Below are positions 10,324-21,800 of a stretch of DNA of 64,000 bases, piece after piece. Each line of letters begins with the position of its first letter. The stretch's first letter is position 1. Origin of the DNA: Tetramitus jugosus (Eukaryota; Heterolobosea; Eutetramitea; Acrasida; Vahlkampfiidae). The position numbers and the translations under genes were made by a program. A model generated the notes under the pieces. The model made no database searches and was not told where the DNA came from. It worked only from the letters and a program-made list of their open reading frames with translations. Location of the stretch: positions 124,001 to 188,000 of the forward strand of contig OW569359.1 of the NCBI GenBank assembly GCA_937625935.1, read 5' to 3'.

Positions 10324-11617
10324 ATGCTGCGACAAAGAAGAACGAACAATGTTCGCTATGAAGGAGGAAATGATGATGATTATGGTTACGATCGGAGGAA
10401 TCAAGATGACGATGAAGATGACCGGATCATCAGACGAGAGTTCACCCAAAAAGTCAAACATGTTTCATTTTTGATCGCAGTGACACTGATCACCAATGGA
10501 ATTGAATCGGTGCATCTCGGAGTGTCAGATGTAGTACGATGGCTCTATTGGGTGCCAGACACAGCCTCTTCCATTTTCAATAACAACGAAGTGGCTCAAT
10601 ATCTCTTTGGAAGCTTATTTGTTCGTACACTTGTTCTTTAATGTTGGATTCATGTCGTCTGACGACCAGGTTTCTAACGCAGTTCCTATCTCTCAGATTT
10701 TTTATGCGAGTTTAATGTTGATATCTAGTCCACTTAATCTGTGTGTTCCACGAAAGCTGAGAAGACTATTGGGTGCTGATTTTGTGCTTCTCAAGGTCGT
10801 ATGGTTCTTTGTGATTCTGTTCCTCTTGCTCCGAAGTGTCTGGTGGAAGGGGTATGACTTGGAGTTTATGACACCAGTTTATAAGTTTATGTATTATGTG
10901 GCATCAAGTTCCTACATACTTATTCAAGCATCACTCGTGTTAGAAGCATTGTTCAAGTGGAACAAGCTATGGACAGAGAAGGATGACTATTCTTGGAACG
11001 CTACTCAACTCATATCATTCTCATCTCTGTTTATCATTTTATCGTTTGTGATTTCAACGGTGCAAATGATGCTCTATACAGGTACATCTCGAGTGCCATA
11101 TGGAATTAGTGGGATCAATCTACTTTCCGCTCTCGTATACATTGCTCTCTCAATTTATGTGGATCATGGATCCTTGTTCACAAGTTCTGGTGTCATGCTC
11201 TACTCGAGTGTTCTCTGCTATTCTGGAGTGATATCATACTATAGCCATCTTGTCAAAGATAGAGGAAATGTAAGCTCAATGTCTCTTATGGCTCAGTGGA
11301 TTGATTTTGGGCTGCATTACTGTGTGACTGGTTTATTCAGCGTTCTATTTCTCAGCTATTGCCTGGTTGGAGATACTCAGATTGAACGATTCATTTCCAT
11401 GGTCTCAGGTGAAAAAGAAGTTGTTGAACTGTCCTCTAGCTCCTATACATTATTTCATGGAGTTATGATGTTGGCTACTGGGTTCTGTTATACAATCAAA
11501 TACGGAATCAGTTCTCAGCTTTTCTATGTGCAAGTTGGAGCTGCTACGCTCGTTGTGGCGTTGTACACCTGGTCTCTCCTAGCGCCAAGTCTTCTTCAGG
11601 ACCGAGATTTTTCATGA
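10324..11617 (+). CDS. Multi-pass membrane protein of unknown function (two exons)
   Basis: The first in-frame ATG is at 10324. The reading frame shifts near 10625, and a 58-base intron (10625..10682, GTACAC to GCAG) restores it. That gives join(10324..10624,10683..11617) and 411 residues. The N terminus is short, acidic and asparagine-rich. About eight hydrophobic helices follow from roughly residue 45 to the end, with a polar WNKLWTEKDDYSWN loop in the middle. This resembles small uncharacterised protist membrane proteins, and no transporter or receptor signature is visible. The intron model is the weakest part; its donor is not the usual GTAAGT or GTATGT. The gene ends about 190 bases before the tRNA on the same strand. 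It could be a transporter or scramblase-like protein, but the sequence gives no basis to choose. Confidence 0.6.
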
Positions 11618-11807
11618 GCACGTTCTTCCTACTTAAATATTTGGCCTAAATTTCAAAGTGACGCCCAACTTTTCACTGCCTTGCGAGCGAAGTGTTGTTT
11701 AATACAACCAACTCCTTTTCATTTGTGTTCTGGCTCTAGGAGGAACATCCTTGCTCGAACGGCGGTGAATCGCGGCCAAAATGACCCATTCTACGGAATC
11801 CATGCAC

Positions 11808-11879
11808 GGCTCAATAGCACAGCGGTAGTGCACCAGTCTTGTAAACTGGGGGTCCCGAGTTCGATTCTCGGTTGAGCCT
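11808..11879 (+). tRNA. tRNA-Thr, anticodon UGU
   Basis: The 72-base cloverleaf folds completely. The acceptor stem GGCTCAA pairs with TTGAGCC. A D arm follows (GCAC/GTGC around AGCGGTA). The anticodon stem CCAGT/ACTGG closes the loop CTTGTAA, whose central bases TGT read Thr codons ACA/ACG. A T arm with TTCGATT closes the structure. Internal promoter boxes A and B are present. There is no intron, and CCA is not encoded, as expected for a nuclear tRNA. A T-rich tract follows at 11880. Confidence 0.95.
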
Positions 11880-11935
11880 ACTTTTTATTTAGGAAAAAGA
11901 ATAAAAAATTTTGGGTCGAAGGAACAAGTTCGCTT

Positions 11936-14900
11936 TTACGTGTGGACACTAAATTTGAAGGAGCACACCTCGTTGCCAACTGGGTCGACTACTTTTGTTC
12001 TTACTGTTGTCGAACCTAATTTTCCAAAATTGACAGACACCTTTTGTCTTTTCAGTGAGATTGTTCGTTTCTGGTTGTCTCCACCTTCTGCGTCTTCAAT
12101 ACTCACCGAGCTCGATGTTGCATTTCGACTTGACAAAGAACTAATTACTTGTTCGACATGATAGCCTTTGAGCGCACCCAACACGTAGTAATTCAAGTTG
12201 CATGTGAAATATGTTGAGCTGGTACAAAGTTTGATGCTGGGGTTGACCGAGGAATCGGGAGATAAAAAGATTGGAGCCAGTCCATCAACCTGGAGTTCCA
12301 TGACTTCAAACGTAATTGGAGATCGTATCTTTCTACTCACAGCAACAGTAAATGTTGAAGAACTTGTCACAGTAAACACCGAATGCTCATTGATAGTAGA
12401 ATCTTCAACAAACGTGCCGACTAAAGTCTTCAGCTTTCTTCTAAAGTTGAACGTGTTGGTCATGGATATAGATGCCTTGCAGTACCATTGGAGAGCGGTC
12501 AGAATCTCTGTTTTCTTTTCGGATGATATCAACAGATCCATACCAGATGAGACATGAATACAAAAGTAGTTATCACTGAGAGAGCTGACAGAGATACTCT
12601 CTACATCTGCCAGTGCAACACACCCCTTGATATGTTTCAATCCAGGATCAAGATAGCACAAGTTCTTTTCTGTGATGATCAAATATCTGGTCTGTACCTT
12701 AAAGTTTTCGTTCACTTTTTGCACTTCATCAAAGAATTTGATGGCAGAAGGATCTGGCAGCCTCTTGGGATCAAAAGACTTGAATGAAGAAACATAATCA
12801 CCATAGAACTTTCTGTCAATCGAAACTCTTCTTCTAACCTTTGCTCCCTTGTACACGTCAGAATTACTGGATGACATGTCCGATTCATAGAATGTATCTG
12901 GTATGGGGATTGGTACGGGTGTATCTGCAGTCTTCTCTTTCTCCTTCTCCTTCTCTTTCACTCTTTCCCTCTGTAGGAAGTTCTTGTTCATTCTGAACGA
13001 AGCATCATCGCTATTTGGATCGTATGCTAGTCTCCAAATATCATTATCCTGCTTTCGTACCTCAAAGTCACAATCCAAGAGTCGAGGTTCAACTCGCAAT
13101 CTCTTGATGAGTGTTGCAGCTGGTGAAAATATCATCGATGTGGCGACTTGAACATGGAATTCCTTTTCCATGGCTAGTTTTCGCTCTGCAAGAATTGCAA
13201 TAATTTCAGTCTTCTTCATAGAGAAGAATAAGAAATCAAAAAACTCTGCAGAATGCAGACAGAAGAAGTTGTCATCTAATGTACTCACTGACGCACACGT
13301 AAGAGCGACAAGAGGGACACGAACACGCACAGTTGTGTTATTCTGCTTAAACATATACATGGCCACATCAGTAATCAATAGACGTCTCATCGATGCGACT
13401 CCCTTGTCACTAATTACGTATACAACACTACTGAAGAATATTTGCTGATCTCCGTACTTGGTCATGATATTCTCTTTGAGACTGCTGCTCTCGACTGCGG
13501 AATAGTCTTGCGATACTATACTTGTTGCCACATCTTTATGAAGCATGATGGTTCCTCGTCTTCTTACTTTGTGGCCTCCATACAGATCGACAGAGTTCTC
13601 GTTGTTCTTGTCGATACTCTTTTCAGTTGGTTTTTCACTCGACTCTGGAGCTCGGAAAATACATGGTTCATCACTGAACACCTTTTGGAACGATAAGGAC
13701 TCGTCGTTTAAACCAGCAACGAGCATGCCATCTAACTTGCTTAATTGCTGTAGTTGATCTTGCAACCCTTGATCCAAACCTCGCAAATTGCTTTCAGTCA
13801 GTGTATTAAGCATGGAGAAATTCTTCTTATCCTCACGCAATTGTTTCAATTCCTCTTGAACTCTCCTCAGTTCCTCCTCTTTTTGCTCAATATTGTCAGC
13901 CAAAGTATGCAACTTTTTTCGGGAATCAAGACACATGAGCAAACTGTCATTCAACTGCTTTTGGGCAACTCTTCGTTTAGTTTCTACCTGAATACGCTCC
14001 AATGCTTGTTGACTCAAATTTTTGTCACTCAGATTCAATCGTTGCTCGTACTTTGATGTCATTGCCGTAATGGCTTCTGACAGTTCGCGCTTCAAAATCT
14101 CGAATTTCAACATATAATCCTCGTCTGCCTCCTTTGGCTTCAAATGAAGAGAGTACTTTTTGCTGTTGGCAATTGTTTCTAAGGATATGGTGAGCGGATG
14201 ATCGGTCGATTCAACAACTCCCAATTTTGTGTATACCAAGAAAAACAATTCAATGAACTTTGAGTCAGATGACGCTGGGTCACGCTCAATTACCAATGCA
14301 TCATTGAACAAATACACATTGTAAATTTCTTCCAATTCACTGAGAGATGATCTCACACTGGCTCTTGGTGTACCCAACACTGTTGCATCAGCGATTCTCT
14401 TCAGGGATTTCTTCAAATTTTGAGCCACAGAGTTTGACGTTGAATTACCACTGGAACCATTACTGGCAGTACCAGAATTGATTCCGACTCTTCGGCTCTG
14501 CTCCGTAATATGAGACGTCACTTGAACCTCACAAATAAATCGACGATGCGATTGAATAAAACTGTCGAAACCCAACTCTTTTCCCAACAAATTAGAAATT
14601 CGATAATAGACTCCGAGTGCGTTACTGACAGCCTTTGATTGATTGCAGTGTTGTGCAATCTCACAGATTTGTTTGAGAGAAGAGAGAACACACGAGTGAT
14701 CAGGATGACTCTCTTCTGTCACTTCACTAATGCTCTGCAGCAAAAGTTGATATCGCGGAATTCTCTGAACCGGATTAATCAACAGGGAGTGAATCGTAAC
14801 AGATTGCCTCACTTCCAAAGACTTTGGATCCTCTTCACACTCCAACAAATAATTTACAAAGTACTTGTGTTTGGACAAGCGCTCCACGACTTCAATCGCC

Positions 14901-15838
14901 GCATCATAATTGTTAATAAAATCAGTGTACATCTTAAAGTATGGCGCCAACTCCATGAACACTTTTCCAATGCAACAATTTTCCTCGTGTCCCTGGCCGA
15001 CTTGAGCCACTTGCGTTTTCAATCCTTGAAGCAATGCTCGATTCGCACCCAAAATCTGCTCCAAATTTCCAAACAAAACATACCAGTCCTTCTCCGTTAG
15101 TGAACCCAATTGTCTTGCCTTACTGGCATACACATCCCAGAACACACACAACAATTGAACATAGTTTTCCTCAGTTTTGATGACTTCTTTCACAAGCTCT
15201 CTCCTCTTTCTCATCTCCTTGGACACACCATCATCGATTTGTGGTTGTGATTGTGACGATGACGGAGTGTTTGCAGTTGTCGAGGTTGTCGTCGTTGAAG
15301 CTGCTGGAGTCGTCGGAGTAGTGAATGACGGTGTCTTCTTGAGAGGAGTCAGAGCTGCAGGTGATCTCGGACTGGCAGACACACCTACTGATGACGATGG
15401 AGTATTGGGAGTGGCAGGCAGTGGTGAATGTGTGTTCTTGGATGTCGTCAACAATTGTTGTGGTGTTGGTTTGGATGTCGACGATAAGCTCACATTCACC
15501 CTAGGAACTGACGGCAAATTTTTTCGTACGAGTGGGGGCGGTGAATTTGTATTCGTGGCATTGCTGCTGCTGTTGTTGGCGGTCATTGTATTTCCCGATC
15601 TTGGGGAGGACGGGAGGGCTTGGAGGAAATTTGACGGAATTAATCCGGTGGCCCCATCGCTCGGGCGCTGACACTTGGACCAACCAGGTTCGATCTCACT
15701 CTGCAGCACTTCTACGATTGTGTCTTGAGCAGAACTCAATTCATCGGAGCTTGAGCCTTGAAAGGTCGCAACGAGTTTGGCTCTCATACGAACATTGTTA
15801 GTATTGTTTCGAGAGGCAGTCAATGATGATGATGACAT
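11936..15838 (-). CDS. Rho guanine nucleotide exchange factor: SH3-DH-PH-coiled coil plus two myosin-tail-like (TH1) domains
   Basis: The protein has 1300 residues from the ATG at 15838. An N-terminal SH3-like domain (about 17 to 75, ending GATGLIPSNFLQAL) leads into a serine/threonine/proline-rich linker. The Dbl-homology domain (about 209 to 395) opens with RRELVKEVIKTEENYV and contains the typical LINPVQRIPRYQLLLQ helix. A PH-like region (about 410 to 590) and a coiled coil (about 595 to 690) follow. Two homologous basic-headed domains come next, at about 760 to 918 and 1000 to 1135. They start KVRRRGT and KVRRRVSIDRKF, continue RRLLIT or TRYLIIT, and end with a D-NFF/YF-C-H-S strand and a KKTEI helix. 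This matches the TH1 domain of class I myosins. DH domains load GTP on Rho-family proteins, and a Rac gene lies at 61247. The TH1 call is a motif inference. Confidence 0.85.
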   Translation of the reverse strand: MSSSSLTASRNNTNNVRMRAKLVATFQGSSSDELSSAQDTIVEVLQSEIEPGWSKCQRPSDGATGLIPSNFLQALPSSPRSGNTMTANNSSSNATNTNSPPPLVRKNLPSVPRVNVSLSSTSKPTPQQLLTTSKNTHSPLPATPNTPSSSVGVSASPRSPAALTPLKKTPSFTTPTTPAASTTTTSTTANTPSSSQSQPQIDDGVSKEMRKRRELVKEVIKTEENYVQLLCVFWDVYASKARQLGSLTEKDWYVLFGNLEQILGANRALLQGLKTQVAQVGQGHEENCCIGKVFMELAPYFKMYTDFINNYDAAIEVVERLSKHKYFVNYLLECEEDPKSLEVRQSVTIHSLLINPVQRIPRYQLLLQSISEVTEESHPDHSCVLSSLKQICEIAQHCNQSKAVSNALGVYYRISNLLGKELGFDSFIQSHRRFICEVQVTSHITEQSRRVGINSGTASNGSSGNSTSNSVAQNLKKSLKRIADATVLGTPRASVRSSLSELEEIYNVYLFNDALVIERDPASSDSKFIELFFLVYTKLGVVESTDHPLTISLETIANSKKYSLHLKPKEADEDYMLKFEILKRELSEAITAMTSKYEQRLNLSDKNLSQQALERIQVETKRRVAQKQLNDSLLMCLDSRKKLHTLADNIEQKEEELRRVQEELKQLREDKKNFSMLNTLTESNLRGLDQGLQDQLQQLSKLDGMLVAGLNDESLSFQKVFSDEPCIFRAPESSEKPTEKSIDKNNENSVDLYGGHKVRRRGTIMLHKDVATSIVSQDYSAVESSSLKENIMTKYGDQQIFFSSVVYVISDKGVASMRRLLITDVAMYMFKQNNTTVRVRVPLVALTCASVSTLDDNFFCLHSAEFFDFLFFSMKKTEIIAILAERKLAMEKEFHVQVATSMIFSPAATLIKRLRVEPRLLDCDFEVRKQDNDIWRLAYDPNSDDASFRMNKNFLQRERVKEKEKEKEKTADTPVPIPIPDTFYESDMSSSNSDVYKGAKVRRRVSIDRKFYGDYVSSFKSFDPKRLPDPSAIKFFDEVQKVNENFKVQTRYLIITEKNLCYLDPGLKHIKGCVALADVESISVSSLSDNYFCIHVSSGMDLLISSEKKTEILTALQWYCKASISMTNTFNFRRKLKTLVGTFVEDSTINEHSVFTVTSSSTFTVAVSRKIRSPITFEVMELQVDGLAPIFLSPDSSVNPSIKLCTSSTYFTCNLNYYVLGALKGYHVEQVISSLSSRNATSSSVSIEDAEGGDNQKRTISLKRQKVSVNFGKLGSTTVRTKVVDPVGNEVCSFKFSVHT

Positions 15839-16241
15839 TGTCAATGATTATGATTTGTTGTTGTTGTTGTTGGGTGTTTGTTGTTATTGTTGAAGATGTT
15901 GTGTTATTCGTATTATTGTTGTTGATATATCGGTGTGAAATTCACACAATCTTTGTTGTTTGTCGCGATTGGAAATTGTAGTATTTGTTTTGTGATTGGG
16001 TTTTGTGTCATCAGGGCGTGATGACGATATTTTGTGTTGGTGGTCTCTGCCGCGTTGTCAGACGGATTCTTCCTTGTGGTTTTGTGACATGTGACTTCGC
16101 CATTTTTTCCAAGGCGAATCAAAGGGAAACAACGATCTGATGTTTGACGTTCGACATTGAGACGGACAAATGTGAGAATACTAAATGCAACAAAAGGATG
16201 TCGTTGCGTGTCTCTTTCAACTAGACAAAGGGGATATTAGG
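15839..16241. promoter_or_regulatory. GEF upstream region with CAA-repeat leader
   Basis: This 403-base gap between two minus-strand genes should hold the GEF promoter. Directly upstream of the GEF start (15853 to about 15900) the minus strand carries CAA repeats, as many genes here do. One 69-codon frame in the gap has no recognisable product. Confidence 0.35.
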
Positions 16242-18440
16242 TTAAGAGCGATTTTTTGGAGTTATTCTTCTCGGTGAGTAGACTCCTTGGGCGTATCTTG
16301 ATACAGTGGCCACAACAGGAGTTCTGGGCATTGGTTGCTTCCTCGCTGCTCTGGCAGCTTGGAGCTTATTCTGGGGTGACGCTTTCGGTTTGACAGGAGA
16401 GGAATGAAGGTTGATACCTTTGGTGGCTGGTGTTGTGGATTCTACAATTTTCTTCCTAACATGAGTTTGAACTTTGACAGGAGATTTGCACTGGTCTCTA
16501 CTCTTCAACATATCTTCCTCGGTTTGTGTTGAAGAGTCTCCTCTTTGTTCAGTTTCTCTTTTCTTCTTTAGCTGCTCATTCTGCTCCTGGGTATGATGAA
16601 GAGTCTCTTTCAATCGAGAATTGACTTCAAGCAACTCAAAACAACTTTGTTGAAGTTCAGTTATTCTTTGGGTCAATGTATCAATCATTCCTAAGTCTGA
16701 GCAATCTCCATCCGTGTTTTCAGGTTTTTGAAAGATGGTTCGGGACGGGTCAACAACTGACTTAACGACTGCTGCTGGGTGATGCTTCTGAAACACTGTC
16801 CTCAGGTTAGCCAAATTTCGATTGTCAGCTGAGAAGATTCCAAATACCATGTCAATCCATTTGTGAAGTTGAGATGTAACCATCGAGTTTTCTAAAGTAG
16901 CTCTCATGAGAAGAGCTAGATCCTCACTACTGGAAGCCCACAAGGGTAATTGGATGTAATCCTTGGTCAAAGCACCTGTGCTAGAAACATCATATAGCTG
17001 AGGAATGCATTCACCACCAATGTTCTTTGATACAGTAAGGCACCTGATTGCTGATAAATCGGGACAGTTTTTCAGAATTAGATAACCCATTAACATCTGT
17101 CGAAAAGTAGGTTTCTGAGGATCAAACGACTCAACCTTTGATGGCATACCGAAATCTCGATACATTATTGGATTGCTGGAATCGAATTCGTGGAGTGTTG
17201 CACTGTCAGACAGTAACCAGGGAAATATGGGATACTGTTCTAGGTCATGAAAGGTTCGACCACTGAAATGATTGATTTGCATTAGGTATTCAAAATTTGA
17301 GATCATTCGATACTGCCAGAGATAACAAAAATGTTGAATTGTGTATGTCTTGGAACTTGTTGATAAATGATCGATAGTTTGCAATGCCTTGTAACAGAAG
17401 GAACAGAATTTCGATTTAGAGAAAGCAAAGAATAGAGATGATCTATGATTCCCAAAAAATAGTTCAAGGGCTCTATCTTTCCCCTTCCACGGTTTTCTCA
17501 TTACTCGTGTGATGTCTTGATACTTTGTAACACTCAATGGGCCATCTCGTATTCCGTCTTTGAATGAATGGAAATAGGTTGCATGATCCGACAAGATAAG
17601 CAAGCCTCTGTCCCTAAAATGAAGGCTCACACGAGTAACGATTGTACTATAGGCAATGGGTATTTTGTGAACATGCATATACTGTAGAATTTGGGACTGA
17701 CAATTCTGTTCGTGAAGAGAAACTAACTTTGATAATTCATAACCTACTTGATTTTCAGATGTTGAACATTGCTTGTATATATCAACAATAGATTTCAGCA
17801 ATATAAGTGGTCTCGTGTCATTGTCGAGCTGGATTGTAAAGTGTGCTTTCCGTACTACTTCGGTACTTTTGGTTGGACTTTGGACTTCATAATACTTTCG
17901 GCAGGATATCACCAAATTGTTGTTCGATGTTCCATTACTGCCAGTAATAACACTGGTCACATCAGTTAAACTAATTCTCGTTAGTGGTAGTGTAGCCCTG
18001 TGATACACAGGGTCATACTCAATAAAAATATTCACTGATGTAATCGAAAGTCGAGAGATACTGTACTGGAGAGTGATGCCACATTTTGCGAAGTAGTCCA
18101 AGAAGTGATATTCTGAGTCATTCAAAAAGGAATGATGAAACATGACATGTTTTTGAAACAGCAAGTTGTTCGCAAGTGGAATTACCGGAGCTTCTCGGAG
18201 ACTGAGGTTCCAATTCTCAGCCTTCTGAACCTCCTTATCAATCTCCTCTACGACAGGAATCTCATCGACTTGGATTTCTTTCTTGACCCTCTCTTCTTCA
18301 CTTGCTGTCACACAGTCAGAATCACCACCGAGAAGACGTGGATCACGTGAAACTCTTTCTGTTGTGGATAGGGTTGCAGACTTGAGCTTGAAACTCTTTG
18401 ATTTCTTATTCTTTGTAACAATTGTTAAAGCTTGCCCCAT
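16242..18440 (-). CDS. FAN-like (NSMAF-type) BEACH protein with shortened BEACH domain and coiled-coil tail
   Basis: The frame gives 732 residues from the ATG at 18440. The layout follows human FAN: an N-terminal block like the FAN opening (SEYHFLDYF), then a PH/GRAM-type region (about 250 to 355, ILSDHATYF, YQDITRVMRK, ALELFF), then a BEACH domain. The BEACH start is canonical: ISNFEYLMQINHFSGR then LEQYPIFPWLL (about residue 380). Its end is also canonical: LPLWASSSEDLALLMRATLE then LHKWIDMVFG (about 530). The core between, normally with the YGSHYSS-like and PF.T..LQ segments, is missing, leaving about 155 residues against the usual 280. No WD40 repeats follow; instead there is a coiled coil (about 588 to 633) and a basic proline-rich tail. 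BEACH proteins serve membrane traffic and lysosome/autophagy functions. The gene diverges from MED23. Confidence 0.85.
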   Translation of the reverse strand: MGQALTIVTKNKKSKSFKLKSATLSTTERVSRDPRLLGGDSDCVTASEEERVKKEIQVDEIPVVEEIDKEVQKAENWNLSLREAPVIPLANNLLFQKHVMFHHSFLNDSEYHFLDYFAKCGITLQYSISRLSITSVNIFIEYDPVYHRATLPLTRISLTDVTSVITGSNGTSNNNLVISCRKYYEVQSPTKSTEVVRKAHFTIQLDNDTRPLILLKSIVDIYKQCSTSENQVGYELSKLVSLHEQNCQSQILQYMHVHKIPIAYSTIVTRVSLHFRDRGLLILSDHATYFHSFKDGIRDGPLSVTKYQDITRVMRKPWKGKDRALELFFGNHRSSLFFAFSKSKFCSFCYKALQTIDHLSTSSKTYTIQHFCYLWQYRMISNFEYLMQINHFSGRTFHDLEQYPIFPWLLSDSATLHEFDSSNPIMYRDFGMPSKVESFDPQKPTFRQMLMGYLILKNCPDLSAIRCLTVSKNIGGECIPQLYDVSSTGALTKDYIQLPLWASSSEDLALLMRATLENSMVTSQLHKWIDMVFGIFSADNRNLANLRTVFQKHHPAAVVKSVVDPSRTIFQKPENTDGDCSDLGMIDTLTQRITELQQSCFELLEVNSRLKETLHHTQEQNEQLKKKRETEQRGDSSTQTEEDMLKSRDQCKSPVKVQTHVRKKIVESTTPATKGINLHSSPVKPKASPQNKLQAARAARKQPMPRTPVVATVSRYAQGVYSPRRITPKNRS

Positions 18441-18824
18441 TCTCCTCTTCTGAAGCTTTTGAAGACTGATTTCGTTTTTGAAGCGATGCTTGAGATCGAA
18501 TCATATTTGTAGTGCGCAGAAATAGGAATTCGGAGCGTTGAATTTCGAGCTTGAAAGGCAAGTAAGCACTATTATCTGACGGTTGGTTGTGATTGGAAAG
18601 GATTACAGTCATGATACCATAGTTGGGATTGAAATAACAAATGACTGTGCCAGATCTTCGAGACATCTCGTCTCTCCGGGCAATTTACTATGGGATAGTA
18701 AATAGCTATTTTCCTGATATCGATCAAAAAAAACAAAACAATCCCTCCTGTGAGAGATCAGATCACAAAACAACAACAACACACAAACAACTAACCAGAG
18801 AATCATTGAGAGTACACACAAGCA
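18441..18824. promoter_or_regulatory. Divergent promoter region between FAN-like gene and MED23
   Basis: The 384-base gap separates two divergent genes. The last 60 bases before the MED23 start are A/C-rich (ACAACAACAACACACA), the leader type seen throughout the window. An 86-codon minus frame (18406 to 18666) crosses it but has no homology I can see. Confidence 0.4.
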
Positions 18825-21800
18825 ATGCTTCAAGTGCTCATCCATGTGATTCAACAGTGTCATCAACACGTGTTGACTCATCAACCACCACTGTACGTCG
18901 TCCCTACTTCATCAACCACTTCCACAACGCCATCTGTTCCTGTTGTTTCCATCCTATCGCACCTGTTACTCCAAGTGAACTCTCTCTCCAATCGTCCCAA
19001 CCTTTCTCAAAAATTGAAAGCTCATCAATTGTTGACACTGATTCACAACAATGCATCATCGATTATTGACATGATTCTCAAGGAATTGAATTTGCAATTC
19101 ATTTCCTGTATTGTTGGTGTGTCGAGTGTCGATCATGTCTTGTACATGCCCACTCAACAACAACAACATCAACAACAATCATCGGCTCAACAACCATCGT
19201 CGTTCATGTCCTTGAACACGACTGCCGATTTGTTTGATCGGTATAATCGCAAGATGAAGATGGAAGCTGTGAGATCCACATTGTCCATGAGCAGTAGTCA
19301 CACGCAACTCAGTCAGCAAATGACAAACGTGTCAGATTACTTGCTTTTGATGCAACAGTGGGTACAGGTGGGCACCAAGGAGTGTGCTTCCTTGATTGAA
19401 CTGATCACTGAGATTCTAGTGCACTATCGTGGTACTACGCATTTCATTAGCCCAAATTACTATAGGATAGTGACTCGTTTGCTCCAATTTCTGTTCACAG
19501 TATTGAACACGTACAAGTGTGAGGATAAATCAAAGGAATCCATACTTAAGATGCTATTGTTGAGGTGTGAGGATAGCAAAGATCGACTGTACCATGCAGA
19601 AGAGTCTGGCAGTGAAATCATTGTGCTGATACAGTCTCTACTAGAGACAATTGTCATGTCAAAGTACAGATTGCGGTTTTATAAGGTGTTGAAAGTGATA
19701 CATGAACATGAGACATTTGCTAGAAATTCAAGACTGCAAAGCTCTGCTTCTGCTACTACTGCCTCAGATACAACTGAAGAATCAAAGCCCAATTTGTTGA
19801 CTGATCCGTTCAATGATCGAAATTTACAAATTATGCTTGGACCATTATTTCACTATATACGCATGAGAAGGGATCGGTTGAAGCAAATGGTTACTCTGAG
19901 TGGTCATTACGCTCGATGTCCAACTTTCTTGTATCATCTGGATGGATTTCAAGCATCGGCAGTTATGTTGGGCTCTATTCAATCACTCAAATCTTCGGAC
20001 AATGACATACTTTTTGCATTTAGTGCTTCTGAACCAAAGATATCATCAGTTGAGTGGAACACTCGTGTGATGCAACTTGTCTCAATGCTATCTCAGCAAG
20101 CGAACCCCGAAGCCTTTTCATACATGTTGGCACAAAATGCGCACCTCAAAGAGTTGAAAACTGAAGTCTCAAAGGTATTTGCACCCAAATACACAGCGAA
20201 AATGCTGAACGAAGCGATTGTCTATCGAATATTACAAATTCTGAATGAAAAACAATCTGTTCCGCAAGCCGAAGATATGTTTGTGAATGTTTCGCAAGGA
20301 AATATTGGCAAGTGGATTACACTTGCTGACCAAATATATTCACTGATATCACCAGCGAGCGACTTCAGACAAATTGTGGTTGGTGAACCAGAAAACTTGT
20401 ATCAAAGCATCAATGAATCAACCATGAGCATTAGGAAGGCGGTAGAATTGTATGGAGATGATGTTAAAGATCACTTTGTTCTTTGGATCATACTACAAAT
20501 GGTGCCACTATATGGAGAATACTGTAACCCAGCACTCACAGAGGATCTTCTTTGCTTGGTGAGTGAACTCATGCATAAGAAATACACATCATGGAAGCCA
20601 CACGAGTTGGAATTGCTTCACTATCACCATCAGTTTATCATGCAAAGGTTAGCGAACTTGAATCAAATTACGTTTTCTGGCAGATTTATGTCGAGACATG
20701 TTCAACAGTGGAGAATTGAGTCAGAGAAGGCTCTCGATTATTATAATTTAGATGGAGTAGCCCGAAAAAATCTATTCTTACTATCAACCTACTTGTCTCA
20801 ACCCATCTCACAAGAGATACTGAAATTTTTGGAAACAGTTGATCAAACTCGAACTGATGTTGATGATGACAGCCCTTCGTTGGACGTGACTCACGTCCCA
20901 CAAGCTGGATACACAAACTCTGTAGTCAACGCGATATCGAGATACGTGGGAAAGCGGAAACCGTTGGATGTCAATGTATTGTTAGTTTTATCGACTCACT
21001 CACGAAAGAAGTTGTACACTCTGCTTGAGAAATGTATCTTCCGCCAAGATCTAGTCACTGCAGTGCAACCTTCTATTTTAGAAACTTTTGTGCGAATTAC
21101 ATACTGTTCTCCCTCGTTTTATTACCCTGATAGTAAGCTAACGCTCATGCAAAGTATACCCTTGGATCACAGTGGAAGATTCGTGATTATGGAGATGCTG
21201 AACTTTAGGATGATGAGATTTTTCAAGTATACTAACACAGAGAAATTATTTGTGTTGGTGAGTCAATATATGAAGGTGTGGTCAGAAATGAAGAGCAGCG
21301 CAGTGAACAATCATCGATTCTATTTGACGCTAGAGAATTTATTTTTGAAGATTATTTTGTATCTGGTCAATGATTTGCAGAGGTTAAGCGATTTTATAGT
21401 GCTCTTCAGGCCACTTAAAACACATTACACAGAATGTGTTAGACGTATCGTCATCTTTACTATTGCCCGAATCTTAAAACTTCGTGGAATATCTGCTTTT
21501 ACGAGTCATGAATGCACGAATCAACTCATGAAGACATTAACCGAACAATGCTCCGATGTTTTTAACGACATTATTTACTCAGAATCAAGAATGCAGTTCT
21601 TCCCAATGTCCTTGAAGTCATCACTCACGAAAAGAAAATCAGTACAACAAGCGAAAACCCGACCAACTCATCTGAATGAAATTGTAATGTCGATCGTGCA
21701 ACAAACCTATAGTACGACGAACTTGTTCTTAGAAAAATTAATCGCGAATCAAACACAAAAGTTGGAGGACTTAATAGTCGAAAGTCGAAAAAAGTTTTCA

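Noticed and set aside
15177-15671. 164-codon plus frame
   Set aside because: It lies antisense to the serine/threonine/proline-rich linker of the GEF. Valine/glycine-rich composition is a mirror of that strand.
18406-18666. 86-codon minus frame upstream of the FAN-like gene
   Set aside because: The FAN-like gene already has its conserved N terminus; the frame overlaps its start in another frame and shows no domain.
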